Below the pieces are notes generated by a model. It was not told the origin of the DNA and made no database searches. It saw only the letters and a list, made by a program, of their open reading frames with translations. 64,000 bases of DNA from the NCBI GenBank assembly GCA_947090385.1, contig CAMUNZ010000001.1:4866-68865 (forward strand). The letters run 5' to 3'. Shown here in pieces: positions 48,875 to 59,610 of the stretch; within the stretch, counting starts at the first letter, position 1; every line of letters begins with the position of its first letter. Source of the stretch: an uncultured Campylobacter sp. GTDB taxonomy: Bacteria > Campylobacterota > Campylobacteria > Campylobacterales > Campylobacteraceae. Both the position numbers and the translations under genes were made by a program.

Positions 48875-49966
48875 ATTTTTTTTTAAAACAAATAAATACT
48901 CTTTTACATAAATTTCGCGGCTGTTTAAATTTCTACTTCCGCGAAAGACATTGTATTTTTTTTCCAAAATTTCAACTCGTCCAAATTTGCTCAAATTTGT
49001 TAAAAATTCATCTTTTTTTATAAAACCATCAGAATTGTAAGATATTAGTATAAATTTCGCTTTTAAATCGCTTATCATATCGAAAAACGCGTTAAATGCT
49101 TTTTGTTTTTTATTGTAATCGCTTCTATTCCAATCGTTTGGAATTCCAGAAATTTCAGAAATTTTATTTGGTTTTTTTTGTGACGCGATCAAATTTAACA
49201 TAAAATAATTTGATCCATAAGGATGCTGATTGTAAGGAGGATCTATATAGCATAAATCAATATTTTCAAGCTCTTTTGCGAGAATATTTGCATTTTTTTG
49301 ATAAACCTCAAAATCGACGCAAAAATTCGAAAAAATGGGCATCTGCAAAGACATTTTTGCTTTTATTCTGCTTAATGCATTTTTTCCATTTCCACCAAAT
49401 TCGCCGATGCCGTTTTTATTTTTATAAAAACCTTTAAAAATTCCGCTTGTATTTGTGTGATTGCTAGCAAGATATAAAAGTGGCGCGATAAAAAATTTTT
49501 GCAAATTTTTATCGATTTTTGAAATTTCATCTCTTGCCGTATCGATAAAATTCGCATTAAATTTTGTATAAAAAACTCTTTCGCCGTTTTTTATATCGTT
49601 ATCATTTTGTGGAGCATAAAGCTCACTTATAAAACCGCTATGAAAATTTTGATTAATTTTTGTTTTTAACTTGATAAAATTATTTGAAATTTCAGCTAAA
49701 ATTTCACTGTTTGCATTTGTAAGATAGCATTCGTTTATAATCCTTGAATACAACTCTAAATCATTTGCAACCAAAAAATTCGAATGAGCTTTTAGAAATC
49801 TTGCGACAATCCCACTACCACTAAAAAGATCAACTGAGTTTAACTTATTTTTTTTTAACTCTTTTTTTACAAAATTCACGCCATCATTTATGAAGTTTAG
49901 CAAATTTCGCTTATTTCCAATATAAGTTATAATCTGTTTTTTTAAAAATTTTTCATTTTCTTGCAT
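48869..49966 (-). CDS. Orphan D12-class (Dam-type) adenine DNA methylase
   Basis: N6-adenine methyltransferase of the alpha (D12) class, 365 residues: an N-terminal YIGNKRNLL segment that replaces the usual YxGGK, motif I DLFSGSG near residue 46, and motif IV DPPYNQHPYG near residue 240. No endonuclease gene is adjacent, so it is probably an orphan that marks the genome rather than a restriction partner. It stands upstream of nothing obvious, converging on a lipoprotein gene and 43 bases downstream of ppa's end-to-start gap on the same strand side. Target site unknown. Confidence 0.85.
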   Translation of the reverse strand: MQENEKFLKKQIITYIGNKRNLLNFINDGVNFVKKELKKNKLNSVDLFSGSGIVARFLKAHSNFLVANDLELYSRIINECYLTNANSEILAEISNNFIKLKTKINQNFHSGFISELYAPQNDNDIKNGERVFYTKFNANFIDTARDEISKIDKNLQKFFIAPLLYLASNHTNTSGIFKGFYKNKNGIGEFGGNGKNALSRIKAKMSLQMPIFSNFCVDFEVYQKNANILAKELENIDLCYIDPPYNQHPYGSNYFMLNLIASQKKPNKISEISGIPNDWNRSDYNKKQKAFNAFFDMISDLKAKFILISYNSDGFIKKDEFLTNLSKFGRVEILEKKYNVFRGSRNLNSREIYVKEYLFVLKKNL

Positions 49967-50009
49967 GAAAATCCATTAAAAGCCAAAATTGAATTTGGCT
50001 TTTAAAAAA

Positions 50010-50525
50010 TTATTTGTAGTTTTTTATCGAGTTTTCCAAAATTTCTTCTGCTGTTTTAATATCTGCAAAATCTTTTACTTTTACAAATTTTCCTGGCTCT
50101 AAAACTTTATAGGTCTCAAAGAAATTTTTGATTTTATTTAAAGTGGCTTTTGGTAAATCGTCAATTGATTTTATATTTTCAAATCTTGGATCGATTTTGC
50201 TAACTGGCACGGCAAGAAGTTTTTCATCCATTCCAGCCTCATCTTCCATAATCAAAACGCCGATTAATCTACAAGGTATAACACTACCTGCTTGAAGCGG
50301 ATACTCATTTAAAACCAAAATATCAACCGGATCACCGTCTTTTGCTAATGTATTTGGTACAAATCCATAATTTGCGGGATAAAACATAGCAGAATACAAA
50401 ACTCTATCCACGCAAACTGCGCCACTAGTTTTATCTATTTCATATTTTATGTTTGATCCGTAAGGAATTTCTATAACCGCGTTAATTTTTTCACCATTTT
50501 TTGATTTTATTTTTGATACATCCAT
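50010..50525 (-). CDS. ppa: Inorganic pyrophosphatase (soluble, family I)
   Basis: Hydrolyses pyrophosphate in the cytoplasm. The 171-residue protein has EIPYGSNIKYEIDK near residue 19, the metal-binding DGDPVDILVL near 63, and KDF near the C-terminus. It follows adk by three bases in the aspS-adk-ppa operon, which is the C. jejuni order. Confidence 0.95.
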   Translation of the reverse strand: MDVSKIKSKNGEKINAVIEIPYGSNIKYEIDKTSGAVCVDRVLYSAMFYPANYGFVPNTLAKDGDPVDILVLNEYPLQAGSVIPCRLIGVLIMEDEAGMDEKLLAVPVSKIDPRFENIKSIDDLPKATLNKIKNFFETYKVLEPGKFVKVKDFADIKTAEEILENSIKNYK

Positions 50526-50528
50526 TTT

Positions 50529-51107
50529 TTATCCTTTTAAAATAATTGATACAATCAATTCATTCATATCATTTACTATCTCTTCGATAGTTCTTTCGGC
50601 ATTTATACTGTGATAAATGCCTTTTTCTTTATAAAATTTACGAATTTCGACGATTGGCTCTGTAAAAACTTTCATTCTATTATAAAAAACTTCTTCGTTA
50701 TCATCAGTGCCACGAGATCGACCCAAAACTCTATCTTTTGCCACTTTTTCACTTACATCTACTTCTATAACTGCTTTTAGTTTTAAGTCTTTTTCACTTT
50801 TTAAAACTTTATCAAATTCACTCATTTGTTCGCAACTTCTAGGATAACCATCAAGCAAAATATAATCACTTTTACAATCTTTTATGGCGCCTATTATCGC
50901 ACTAACTACAATTTCAAGTGGCACTAAATTTCCATTACTGATGAAACTATCTATTTTTTTGCCAAGTTTGCTACCATTTGCAACTTGTGCTCGAAGTAAA
51001 TCTCCAGTAGAATAGTGCGCTATGCTTTGATTTGATTTTGCAATTAAACTAGCATCAGTTGTCTTTCCGCTTCCTGGTGCTCCGATAATCAAAAATATGT
51101 TTTTCAT
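50529..51107 (-). CDS. adk: Adenylate kinase (short form)
   Basis: Balances adenine nucleotides. At 192 residues it is the short-lid form without a zinc-binding LID: P-loop GAPGSGKTT near residue 8, DGYPRSCEQ near 83, and a lid stretch [20 protein letters not shown]. The start overlaps the aspS stop by four bases and ppa follows after three bases. Confidence 0.94.
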   Translation of the reverse strand: MKNIFLIIGAPGSGKTTDASLIAKSNQSIAHYSTGDLLRAQVANGSKLGKKIDSFISNGNLVPLEIVVSAIIGAIKDCKSDYILLDGYPRSCEQMSEFDKVLKSEKDLKLKAVIEVDVSEKVAKDRVLGRSRGTDDNEEVFYNRMKVFTEPIVEIRKFYKEKGIYHSINAERTIEEIVNDMNELIVSIILKG

Positions 51108-52861
51108 TTTGTCGCCTTTTCTCTAAGTTTTAATCCAAGCTCTTTTAATTGCTCATCATTCACTTTGCTAGGTGCTTTTGTCATAGGACATTGTGCTCGT
51201 TGCGTTTTTGGAAAAGCTATAACATCACGAATACTAGCAGATTTTGTGACTAGCATTATAAGTCTATCAAAGCCGATCGCAATTCCACCATGTGGTGGCG
51301 CACCAAAACTCAACGCATCAAGCAAAAAGCCAAATTTTTCTCTTTGTTCATCAGGCGAAATTTTTAATCTTTCAAAAACTTTCTCTTGAATATCAGCTTT
51401 ATGAATTCTTATGCTTCCGCCACCTAATTCAACTCCATTTAAAACAACATCATAAGCGATAGAAGTTATATCTTCTATGTCGTCATCGATATTATTTGGC
51501 ATTGTAAAAGGATGATGCATAGCAGAATAACTTCCATCGTCATTTTCTTCAAACATAGGAAAATCTAAAACCCATAAAAATTCTAATCTATCTTGATCAA
51601 TTATTTTTAATTCGTCCGCTAAAAATAATCTAAATCGTCCCATATAATCCAAAACTACTTTTTTCTTACCTGCTCCAAAAAATACAACGTCCCCTACTTC
51701 TAAACCGCATCTTTTTGTAAGTTCATCAAGTGCATTTTTGTCATCATCGAAAAATTTAACTAATGGACCTTTTAAACCATCTTCTTTTACTTGTATAAAT
51801 GCAAGTCCAGCTGCACCAAATTTTTTTACAAATTCCTCAAATTTTTGCATTTGTCTTTTTGAAAATACTTTATCTCCACCTTTTACAACTAATGCTTTTA
51901 TGCGATTTTTTCTAGGATCGCTTGCGATTTTTGTAAAAATTTCGTTATTGCATCTTGCAAAAAGATCGCAAACATCGATTAGCGGCATATCAAATCTTAA
52001 ATCTGGCTTATCGCTTCCATAAGTTTCAGTGGCTTCTTTGTAACTCATCCTGCGAAATGGAGTTTTTATATCATGCCCGCAGGCTTTAAAAATATCTTTT
52101 AAAACTTCTTCGCCGACTTTTATAACATCTTCTTGTGTATTGAAACTCATTTCGATATCGATTTGAGTAAATTCTGGCTGTCTGTCGGCTCTTAAATCTT
52201 CATCTCTAAAACATTTAGCGATTTGAAAATATTTATCAAATCCTGCACACATCAAAAGCTGTTTGAAAAGTTGTGGGCTTTGCGGAAGTGCATAAAATTC
52301 ACCATGATAAATTCGACTTGGTACCAAATAATCCCTTGCGCCCTCTGGTGTAGCGCGAGTTAAAACGGGAGTTTCAACTTCAACAAATCCTAACCTATCA
52401 AGAGCATTTCTTGCAGCAATTGCTGCTTTTGAACGAAGTTTAAATTTTTCAAAACTTTCTGGCGTTCTAAGATCTAAAAATCTGTATTTTAAACGAATTT
52501 CTTCTCCGACGCTTTTATCTCCGATAACAAAAGGCAAAGGCTCACTTTTATTTTCTATTATAAGCTCATCTACAATTATCTCAATTTCGCCAGTTTTAAG
52601 CTTAGGATTTACAAGCCCTTCACCTCTTGCTCTAACCTTTCCTTTTGCTTTCAAAACAAATTCGTTTCTAACTGAATTTGCTATTTCATATGCTTTTTTG
52701 TCGTGTTCTGGATCGCAAACAAGTTGCAAAAGACCACTTCTATCTCTTAAATCGATAAAAATTACTCCACCATGATCGCGATAAGAATTTACCCAACCGC
52801 AAACTTCTACAATTTTGCCGATATCATCTTTGCAAATCTCTGTGCAGTAGTTACTTCTCAT
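51104..52861 (-). CDS. aspS: Aspartyl-tRNA (Asp/Asn) synthetase
   Basis: Class II synthetase, 585 residues from ATG 52861; an upstream GTG would add only three residues. It has the N-terminal OB fold ([13 protein letters not shown]), motif 2 [18 protein letters not shown] near residue 215, the bacterial insert, and motif 3 [12 protein letters not shown] near residue 525. In Campylobacter such enzymes are usually non-discriminating and charge both tRNA-Asp and tRNA-Asn, with GatCAB correcting; I recall this as family knowledge and cannot show it here. Confidence 0.94.
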   Translation of the reverse strand: MRSNYCTEICKDDIGKIVEVCGWVNSYRDHGGVIFIDLRDRSGLLQLVCDPEHDKKAYEIANSVRNEFVLKAKGKVRARGEGLVNPKLKTGEIEIIVDELIIENKSEPLPFVIGDKSVGEEIRLKYRFLDLRTPESFEKFKLRSKAAIAARNALDRLGFVEVETPVLTRATPEGARDYLVPSRIYHGEFYALPQSPQLFKQLLMCAGFDKYFQIAKCFRDEDLRADRQPEFTQIDIEMSFNTQEDVIKVGEEVLKDIFKACGHDIKTPFRRMSYKEATETYGSDKPDLRFDMPLIDVCDLFARCNNEIFTKIASDPRKNRIKALVVKGGDKVFSKRQMQKFEEFVKKFGAAGLAFIQVKEDGLKGPLVKFFDDDKNALDELTKRCGLEVGDVVFFGAGKKKVVLDYMGRFRLFLADELKIIDQDRLEFLWVLDFPMFEENDDGSYSAMHHPFTMPNNIDDDIEDITSIAYDVVLNGVELGGGSIRIHKADIQEKVFERLKISPDEQREKFGFLLDALSFGAPPHGGIAIGFDRLIMLVTKSASIRDVIAFPKTQRAQCPMTKAPSKVNDEQLKELGLKLREKATK

Positions 52862-52976
52862 ATAACCCACCTTTCGCTAAATTTGAAGCGAAAATCTTAC
52901 TTAAATTTGCTTTAAAAATAAGTAAAAAAATTTTTTTATTGAATATATTTTTTAAAAATACTTAAAATTTTTATGT

Positions 52977-52982
52977 TAGAAT
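52977..52982 (+). promoter_or_regulatory. -10 box of the gltS promoter
   Basis: TAGAAT about 36 bases before ATG 53018, in the only gap between aspS and gltS. If used, transcription starts near 52989, after the alternative in-frame ATG at 52973, which supports ATG 53018 as the true start. Confidence 0.4.
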
Positions 52983-53017
52983 ACGAACTTTTTATTCTAA
53001 ATCAAGAAGGGATTAAA

Positions 53018-54319
53018 ATGGATTTTACTCAAATTTCAGATTCTACCTTTGAATTAAAAATCGCCTTTTTAAAAATTCTAAAACAAATTTCACAAAATAA
53101 TGTAAATTATGTTTTGAATTTTGATTTTTTTTCAACCTTGTTTATGATCTGCTGTGTTTTGCTTGTAGGAACTGCAATCACAAGAAGATCAAAATTTTTA
53201 ATCAAATATGACATTCCGATACCAGTCACTGGCGGTTTGATTTTTGCGATTTTATTTTTTATTTTGCATTTTTATTTTGATATTAAAATAAAATTTGAAG
53301 AGAGTATAAAAGATCCTTTTATGCTTATGTTTTTTACATCCGTTGGACTTGGAGCAAATTTTTCTAGCCTCAAAAAAGGTGGAAAATTATTAATTTTATT
53401 TGGAATTGCTGTTTGTTCATTTTTATTCGTGCAAAATATCGTTGGCGTATGCGTTATGAGCATGATGGGCGAAAATCCACTTTTGGGATTATTAGCTGGC
53501 TCTATCACGCTAAGCGGAGGACATGGCACAGGCGCAGCTTGGGGCGATGTATTTATGAACGATCCTTATGATTTTATGGCTGCAAAAGAAATAGCTATGG
53601 CAAGTGCGACTTATGGACTGATTTCTGGTGGTTTAATAGGTGGCCCAATGGCGCAATATCTAATAAAAAAATTCAATCTAAAACCAACTGAAAAAGATGA
53701 CGGCAAAATCGACGAAGAAGAAGTTTTTTCACATCCTGAAAAACAAAGATTAATCACAGCAGAATCTTTTGTAAAATCTCTTGGATTATTTGCTTTTGCT
53801 ATGTTTATAGGAACTACAATTTCAGCTCTTACAAAAGGCACAGCAATCACACTTCCAACTTTTGTTTGGTGTCTTTTTAGCGGGATTATAATCAGAAATT
53901 GTTTTTCATATTTTAATATCCATAAAATTTTTGATAGAGAAATAGGTGTAATCGGAAATGTAAGTTTAAGCTTATTTTTGGCTATGGCGATTATGACTTT
54001 AAATTTGGTAGAACTTACAAAATTAGCAATTCCGCTAATAGTTTTACTTATAATTCAAACTTTTGTGATTATTTTATATGTTAGATATGTAACTTTTAAA
54101 ATTTGCGGAAGTGATTATAATTCTGCTTGTTTAGTTGCTGGACATTGCGGATTTGGTATGGGCGCAACTCCAACAGCAATAGCAAATCTTCAAGCCGTAA
54201 CAAATCATTTTGGACCTTCGAAAATTTCATTTATCGTAGTTCCTATTATGGGTGGATTTTTCGTTGATATTGCAAATGCTATTGCTATAAAATTATTTTT
54301 ATTTTTACCGGTATTTTAA
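53018..54319 (+). CDS. gltS: Sodium/glutamate symporter
   Basis: Inner-membrane Na+-coupled glutamate carrier of the GltS family, 433 residues with about ten to twelve helices. The two re-entrant-loop motifs GGHGTGAAWGD (about residue 166-176) and the related CGFGMGATPTAIAN (about 386-399) are diagnostic. I place the start at ATG 53018, after AAGGGA, rather than the upstream in-frame ATG. It is followed after one base by an EamA gene. Glutamate is a preferred carbon source of Campylobacter, which fits. Confidence 0.92.
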   Translation: MDFTQISDSTFELKIAFLKILKQISQNNVNYVLNFDFFSTLFMICCVLLVGTAITRRSKFLIKYDIPIPVTGGLIFAILFFILHFYFDIKIKFEESIKDPFMLMFFTSVGLGANFSSLKKGGKLLILFGIAVCSFLFVQNIVGVCVMSMMGENPLLGLLAGSITLSGGHGTGAAWGDVFMNDPYDFMAAKEIAMASATYGLISGGLIGGPMAQYLIKKFNLKPTEKDDGKIDEEEVFSHPEKQRLITAESFVKSLGLFAFAMFIGTTISALTKGTAITLPTFVWCLFSGIIIRNCFSYFNIHKIFDREIGVIGNVSLSLFLAMAIMTLNLVELTKLAIPLIVLLIIQTFVIILYVRYVTFKICGSDYNSACLVAGHCGFGMGATPTAIANLQAVTNHFGPSKISFIVVPIMGGFFVDIANAIAIKLFLFLPVF

Positions 54320-54320
54320 A

Positions 54321-55178
54321 ATGCAGAAATTAATCTTCGTTACGATAATTTGGGCTTTTTCTTTTAGCCTGATTGGTGAGTTTTTAAGTGGTAAAGTCGA
54401 TAGTTATTTTGCAGCTTTTGTAAGAATTTTGCTTGCTTTTTTTGTATTACTTCCATTTTTACGAAAAACATCTTTTAAACTTGCCTTTCAAATATCTTTA
54501 ATAGGTGCCTTTCAAATAGGTTTAATGTATATTTTTTACTACAACTCTTTTGCGTATTTAACAGTCAGCGAAGTCGCGATTTTTACGATTTTTACGCCGT
54601 TTTATGTAACACTTTTTTATGATATTATGGATAAAAAATTTCGTCCGCTTTATCTGATATCCGCATTTTTGGCGATTTTTGGCGCTTATGTTATAAAAAT
54701 AGGTGAAATTTCAAACGATTTTATAATCGGATTTTTACTAATCCAAATGGCAAACATCTTTTTTGCTTTAGGACAAAGCGGATATAAAATTATTATAAAA
54801 AATAATCCACAAATTTCGCAATTTAACCATTTTGGATACTTCTTTTTAGGCGCTTTAGTTGTAAGTTTTATAGCATTTATGATTTTTGGAAATTTCGAAA
54901 AAATTTCACCAGATTTAACACAAATTTCTATACTTATTTGGCTTGGCGTTGTCGCTAGCGGTTTTGGATATTATTTCTGGAATAAAGGCGCAAGCGAAGT
55001 TGATAGCGGAGTTTTAGCGATAATGAATAACGCCGTAATTCCACTTGCGATTGTAATAAATTTCTTATTTTGGCATAAAGATATCGAAATAGTTAAATTT
55101 TTAATCGGAAGCTTTTTTATGGTTTTTGCGTTAGTTTTGCATAAATATTTCATAAAATATTATGAAAGAAAATCATGA
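54321..55178 (+). CDS. EamA/DMT-family transporter
   Basis: Inner-membrane transporter of 285 residues with about ten helices; IWAFSFSLIGE at the start and WLGVVASGFGYYFWNKGASEV near residue 213 are typical of EamA. It lies one base after gltS and overlaps dgkA by four bases. The substrate cannot be predicted. Confidence 0.88.
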   Translation: MQKLIFVTIIWAFSFSLIGEFLSGKVDSYFAAFVRILLAFFVLLPFLRKTSFKLAFQISLIGAFQIGLMYIFYYNSFAYLTVSEVAIFTIFTPFYVTLFYDIMDKKFRPLYLISAFLAIFGAYVIKIGEISNDFIIGFLLIQMANIFFALGQSGYKIIIKNNPQISQFNHFGYFFLGALVVSFIAFMIFGNFEKISPDLTQISILIWLGVVASGFGYYFWNKGASEVDSGVLAIMNNAVIPLAIVINFLFWHKDIEIVKFLIGSFFMVFALVLHKYFIKYYERKS

Positions 55179-55531
55179 AACCAAAATATAATTTTTTCAA
55201 AAACACAAAATACGCCTTGCAAGGCTTAGAAGATATAATCAAAAACGAGAGATCGTTTTTGATTGAGCTCATTTTTTTGCCTTTTATTTTTGTTTTTTTA
55301 TTTTTTATAGAAATTGATTTTATTTATAAAATTCTTATGCTTTCTAGCTTTTTTGGAATTTTAATTTGCGAGGCGATAAATGCCTCGATCGAAAGATGCG
55401 TTGATTTAGTCACGCTTGAATATAATGAATTTGCAAAACAAGCAAAAGACGCAGCAAGTGCGGCAGTTTTTTTAAGCATTTTTATATGTGTTTTAATTTG
55501 GAGTTTTATTTTATTAAAGAATTTTTTTTAA
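55175..55531 (+). CDS. dgkA: Diacylglycerol kinase
   Basis: Small inner-membrane enzyme that recycles diacylglycerol to phosphatidic acid. The 118-residue protein has three helices and the DgkA signature ICEAINASIERCVDLV near residue 66-81, with the catalytic Glu residues, and an N-terminal amphipathic region (YALQGLEDIIKNERSF). It converges on the AMIN-protein gene; the ends overlap by four bases. Confidence 0.93.
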   Translation: MKPKYNFFKNTKYALQGLEDIIKNERSFLIELIFLPFIFVFLFFIEIDFIYKILMLSSFFGILICEAINASIERCVDLVTLEYNEFAKQAKDAASAAVFLSIFICVLIWSFILLKNFF

Positions 55532-56118
55532 AGACCTATTTCAAAACCATTTTGAAGTCGTTTAAAATTTAAATCTTTATCTTTTGAAATAACCAAAATT
55601 CTATCAAAATTTTTATGTTCTTCAAGCAAAATATGATCAAAAATTGTATTTTCAAAAGCAAAATTTTCATCGAAGCTTGTGCCTGTTTTATTTATATCGA
55701 CTACGAATTTATTGAATTTTTCTAATTTATAAGTTTTTAGAATTTTTAAATTCGTAATTACATTGATTTTATTTTTACTAAAATTTATACTGAAATTTTC
55801 ACCGAAATTTTGAGTTTTAAAAGGTAAATCTAACTCTATTTCAACAGGCTTTTTTTCATTTATTTCATTTGATTGAGTTACAGAAACATCAAAAGATTTT
55901 GAAATTTTCGGACTTTCTCTTTTTTTAAATAAAAACTCATCGCCCAATTTTACGCTTAAATTTAAATCTATGATTTTTTCTTTTTCTTTTCCATTTTCAT
56001 CAAGATATAAAATTTTTATTTTTTGCAAATTTTTTACATCATTTGGAAATTTTATAATCAAATCGTCATTTGCAAAAATCACACAAAATAAAGCCAAAAA
56101 AATAAATTTTTTTTTCAT
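55528..56118 (-). CDS. Periplasmic AMIN-domain-like protein
   Basis: A 196-residue protein with a signal peptide (about 1-16) and a C-terminal part that resembles the AMIN domain of amidase-type cell-wall proteins (KFNKFVVDINKTG near residue 135). It follows the FtsB-like and eno genes with four-base overlaps, the place of the AMIN-domain glycoprotein CgpA in C. jejuni; by position it is likely the counterpart. A role at the peptidoglycan is inferred. Confidence 0.75.
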   Translation of the reverse strand: MKKKFIFLALFCVIFANDDLIIKFPNDVKNLQKIKILYLDENGKEKEKIIDLNLSVKLGDEFLFKKRESPKISKSFDVSVTQSNEINEKKPVEIELDLPFKTQNFGENFSINFSKNKINVITNLKILKTYKLEKFNKFVVDINKTGTSFDENFAFENTIFDHILLEEHKNFDRILVISKDKDLNFKRLQNGFEIGL

Positions 56119-56360
56119 TGTGGCTCCAAAGTTTTTAACTCAAAATACTCTTTTTGCATTTTTGCATTTGCATTTTGCAAATTTTGTATATCATAAAAAA
56201 GCGTAATTTTCTCTTTTTTTAAATCCAGTAAAACTTCAAGCGAATTGTTACCAAAAAGTATATTTCCGACATAAATTCCAAAAATTATTACACAAATACC
56301 AAGCAGAGCATAAAAAAAACTCTGCTTAGTAAAAATCAAAAAATTTTTAAAAATTTTCAA
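56115..56360 (-). CDS. FtsB/DivIC-like small membrane protein
   Basis: Bitopic protein of 81 residues: a short cytoplasmic part, one membrane helix (about 14-34), and a coiled-coil-like segment of leucine-rich heptads ([19 protein letters not shown]). Size and layout fit septum-formation proteins of the FtsB/DivIC type. It lies between eno and the AMIN-protein gene with overlaps at both ends. Confidence 0.75.
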   Translation of the reverse strand: MKIFKNFLIFTKQSFFYALLGICVIIFGIYVGNILFGNNSLEVLLDLKKEKITLFYDIQNLQNANAKMQKEYFELKTLEPQ

Positions 56361-57607
56361 ATTTTATTACCTAAAAACTCACTAGTTTGTAATTCTATCT
56401 CTAAAAGTCTGTTATATTTTGCATTTCTTTCACTTCTTGCAGTCGAGCCAGTTTTAATCTCACCTGCATTTAAAGCGACGGCAAAATCTGCTATAAAACT
56501 ATCTTCGCTTTCGCCACTTCTATGACTTATAATAGTTTTATAACCGTTTCTTTGCGCCAAACGAACAGTTTGCATAGTTTGAGAAATCGTACCTATTTGA
56601 TTTGGTTTTATCAAAATTGCATTTGCGACTTTATCCAAAATTCCTTGGTGAAGAATTTTTTCATTTGTTACAAAAAGATCGTCGCCTACTAATTGAATTT
56701 TATTTCCAAGTATTGCGGTTAATTTTTTCCAGCCATTCCAATCATCTTCGCCAAGTCCATCTTCGATAGAAAAAATCGGATATTTTTGACATAAATTTTG
56801 ATAATAATTTATAAGCTCGTCGCCAGAAAATTCGCGATTCTCTAAAATATATTTTCCATCTTTATATAATTCGCTAGATGCGACGTCAAGAGCGATTTTT
56901 ATCTGTGATCCCACTTTATAATTTGATTTTTCTATCGCTTGCATAATCAACTTCAAAGGCTCTTCATTATTTGCTAAATTTGGTGCAAATCCGCCCTCAT
57001 CGCCAATAGCCGTGCTATGTCCAAGAGAATGTAAAATTTCTTTTAATTTTTGATAAATTTCAGCACTCGCTCTTAAAGCGTCATTAAATTTATCAAAGCC
57101 AGACGGCATAATCATAAATTCTTGAAAATCAACGCTATTATTTGCATGCACACCACCATTTATGATATTAAACATCGGAACAGGCAAAATAGTAGCATTT
57201 GCACCACCAAGATAGCGATAAAGTGGCAAATCTAAGCTATTTGCACTAGCTCTTGCAACAGCCATAGAAACACCTAAAACTGCATTTGCACCTAAATTTG
57301 AATAATTATTTGTGCCATCAAGCTTTAGCATAACATCATCAATATTTTTTTGATTAAAAGCATTTAATCCAACTAAACTTTGCGCAATTACATTATTTAC
57401 ATTGTCGATAGCTTTTAAAACACCTTTACCGCGATATCTTTCTCCGCCATCTCTTAACTCTAACGCCTCTTTTTTTCCAGTACTTGCACCACTTGGCACA
57501 ATCGCCTCGCCCCTACTTCCGTCTTCTAAAATAACGCTAGTTTTAATAGTCGGATTTCCTCTGCTATCTAAAACTTCAATAGCATAAATATCATCTATAA
57601 ATTTCAT
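56357..57607 (-). CDS. eno: Enolase
   Basis: Interconverts 2-phosphoglycerate and phosphoenolpyruvate. The 416-residue protein has [12 protein letters not shown] near residue 14, GDEGGFAPN near residue 202, [11 protein letters not shown] near 279, and the C-terminal LIKPNQIGT and SHRSGESED segments. It abuts recA directly and overlaps the FtsB-like gene by four bases. Confidence 0.96.
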   Translation of the reverse strand: MKFIDDIYAIEVLDSRGNPTIKTSVILEDGSRGEAIVPSGASTGKKEALELRDGGERYRGKGVLKAIDNVNNVIAQSLVGLNAFNQKNIDDVMLKLDGTNNYSNLGANAVLGVSMAVARASANSLDLPLYRYLGGANATILPVPMFNIINGGVHANNSVDFQEFMIMPSGFDKFNDALRASAEIYQKLKEILHSLGHSTAIGDEGGFAPNLANNEEPLKLIMQAIEKSNYKVGSQIKIALDVASSELYKDGKYILENREFSGDELINYYQNLCQKYPIFSIEDGLGEDDWNGWKKLTAILGNKIQLVGDDLFVTNEKILHQGILDKVANAILIKPNQIGTISQTMQTVRLAQRNGYKTIISHRSGESEDSFIADFAVALNAGEIKTGSTARSERNAKYNRLLEIELQTSEFLGNKI

Positions 57608-58648
57608 CTATTCTCCTTCATTTTCTTCTTCTATATCGCCATCACCATTTAGCATATTTGCTATACCCATTGAATTTTGAATTGTATTTTTTATTTCATT
57701 AGCAATTTCTTGATTTTGTTTTAAAAATACTTTTGCATTTTCTCTACCTTGACCAAGTTTTTTATCTTTGTAAGAAAACCAAGCTCCGCTTTTATCTATG
57801 ACGTCTAATTTCACGCCGTAATCTATCAACTCGCCCTCTTTGCTTATTCCTTCGCCAAACATCACATCAAATTCAGCAGTTTTAAAAGGAGGCGCAACTT
57901 TATTTTTTACCACTTTTGCTTTTGTTCTATTTCCAATCGGCTCTTCATTTTGTTTTAAAGTAGCGATTTTACGGATATCTATACGAACAGAAGCATAAAA
58001 TTTTAAAGCATTTCCTCCAGTTGTAGTTTCAGGTGTGCCATATCCCATCATTCCGATTTTCATACGAATTTGATTTATAAATATAACAGTAGTTCCCATT
58101 TTGCTAACAACGCCAGTTAATTTTCTAAGTGCCTGACTCATAAGTCTTGCTTGAAGTCCGACATGTTGATCACCCATATCACCTTCAATTTCACTTTTTG
58201 GTGTTAAAGCTGCGACGCTATCAACCACGATTAAATCCACAGCCCCGCTTCTTGCTAATGTCTCAACAACATCCAAAGCTTGTTCACCAAAATCAGGTTG
58301 AGAAACAAATAAATTATCTGTATCTACGCCTAAATTTTTAGCATATTTCACATCAAGAGCGTGTTCCGCATCGACAAAAGCACAAACTCCACCAGATTTT
58401 TGACATTCTGATATTATATGAAGTGTCAAAGTAGTCTTTCCTGAGCTTTCAGGTCCGTAAATTTCTATAATTCTTCCCTTTGGAATACCACCTATACCAA
58501 GCGCTAAATCAAGACCAACAGAGCCAGTTGGAATAGAATCAATCGGTTCGATCTCTTTATCGCCAAGTCTTACAATCGTCCCCTTTCCAAAAGCCTTGTC
58601 TATCTGTTTAATAGCTAAATCAATGGTTTTTTTCTTACTTTCGTCCAT
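57608..58648 (-). CDS. recA: Recombinase RecA
   Basis: Strand-exchange ATPase, 346 residues. Walker [10 protein letters not shown] near residue 65, Walker [13 protein letters not shown] near 138, and loop 2 [12 protein letters not shown] near 210 are intact; the C-terminus ends in an acidic tail ([11 protein letters not shown]). No SOS-type operator was recognised in the 95-base divergent gap to mqnD. recA-eno order matches C. jejuni. Confidence 0.97.
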   Translation of the reverse strand: MDESKKKTIDLAIKQIDKAFGKGTIVRLGDKEIEPIDSIPTGSVGLDLALGIGGIPKGRIIEIYGPESSGKTTLTLHIISECQKSGGVCAFVDAEHALDVKYAKNLGVDTDNLFVSQPDFGEQALDVVETLARSGAVDLIVVDSVAALTPKSEIEGDMGDQHVGLQARLMSQALRKLTGVVSKMGTTVIFINQIRMKIGMMGYGTPETTTGGNALKFYASVRIDIRKIATLKQNEEPIGNRTKAKVVKNKVAPPFKTAEFDVMFGEGISKEGELIDYGVKLDVIDKSGAWFSYKDKKLGQGRENAKVFLKQNQEIANEIKNTIQNSMGIANMLNGDGDIEEENEGE

Positions 58649-58743
58649 GTTTTACCTTTTTAAAAAATCTGCCAATTTTATCAAAATTTTCTTGAATACT
58701 AAGTAAAAAATTTTTAATATACAAAACTTAAAAAGGATTGAAA

Positions 58744-59610
58744 ATGAAAAAAGAAATTTCTGTTGCACATTCACCAGATGCCGATGATATTTTTATGTAT
58801 ATGGCGATAAAATTTGGTTGGATTACAAATAAAAAATTTGATTTTAAAAATACAGCTTTAGATATAGAAACTCTAAATAAAAACGCGATAAATGGCGAAT
58901 TTGACGCGACTGCGATAAGTTTTGGAATTTATCCGAAAATTTACGAAGATTACGCACTTTTACGAACGGCTGTTAGTTTTGGTGAAGGTTATGGACCAAA
59001 ACTTATAAAGAAAAAAACTACAATTTTAAAACCAAATTTCAAAGTTGCATTAAGTGGCGAAAATACGACAAATGCTTTGATTTTTCGCATCGCTTATCCA
59101 AAAGCAAGAATTATTTATAAAAATTTTTTAGATATTGAACAAGCCGTTTTAAATGGCGAAGTCGATGCTGGAGTTTTGATTCACGAAAGTATTTTAAATT
59201 TTTCTGATGAATTATGCGTAGAGCGCGAAATTTGGGATATTTGGCAAGAATTAAATGGCGAAAATTTACCTTTACCGCTTGGTGGCATGGCAATTCGAAG
59301 AAGTTTGCCATTAACAAATGCGATAAATATCGAAAAAACTCTTACAAATGCTGTTAAAATCGCCACAAATAATAAAAAATTATTAAGCAAAATGCTAATC
59401 GAGCGAAATTTAATCCGCGTGGATGATAAAACTTTAAATAATTATCTTAATTTATACGCAAATGAAAAATCAGTTTTGATGGATGAAATTCAGTTAAAAG
59501 CCGTCCAAAAACTTTTTGAAATCGGTTATAAAGCCGGATTTTATAGTGATTTAATCGATGTAAAAGCGAATTTAATCCCGACAGAATATGAGGATTTTAG
59601 ATTTTGTTGA
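58744..59610 (+). CDS. mqnD: 1,4-dihydroxy-6-naphthoate synthase (futalosine menaquinone pathway)
   Basis: Converts cyclic dehypoxanthine futalosine to 1,4-dihydroxy-6-naphthoate in the alternative menaquinone pathway used by Campylobacter and Helicobacter. The 288-residue protein has a periplasmic-binding-protein-like fold with SVAHSPDADD near the start, DATAISFGIYP near residue 59, and LPLGGMAIRRSLP near 178. I chose ATG 58744 over an in-frame TTG two codons earlier. It overlaps murB by seven bases; no fliQ gene lies between them. Confidence 0.85.
   Translation: MKKEISVAHSPDADDIFMYMAIKFGWITNKKFDFKNTALDIETLNKNAINGEFDATAISFGIYPKIYEDYALLRTAVSFGEGYGPKLIKKKTTILKPNFKVALSGENTTNALIFRIAYPKARIIYKNFLDIEQAVLNGEVDAGVLIHESILNFSDELCVEREIWDIWQELNGENLPLPLGGMAIRRSLPLTNAINIEKTLTNAVKIATNNKKLLSKMLIERNLIRVDDKTLNNYLNLYANEKSVLMDEIQLKAVQKLFEIGYKAGFYSDLIDVKANLIPTEYEDFRFC

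Noticed and set aside
52973..53017. Longer gltS beginning at ATG 52973
   Set aside because: The segment has no family similarity, a better ribosome site precedes ATG 53018, and a likely -10 box overlaps the earlier start.
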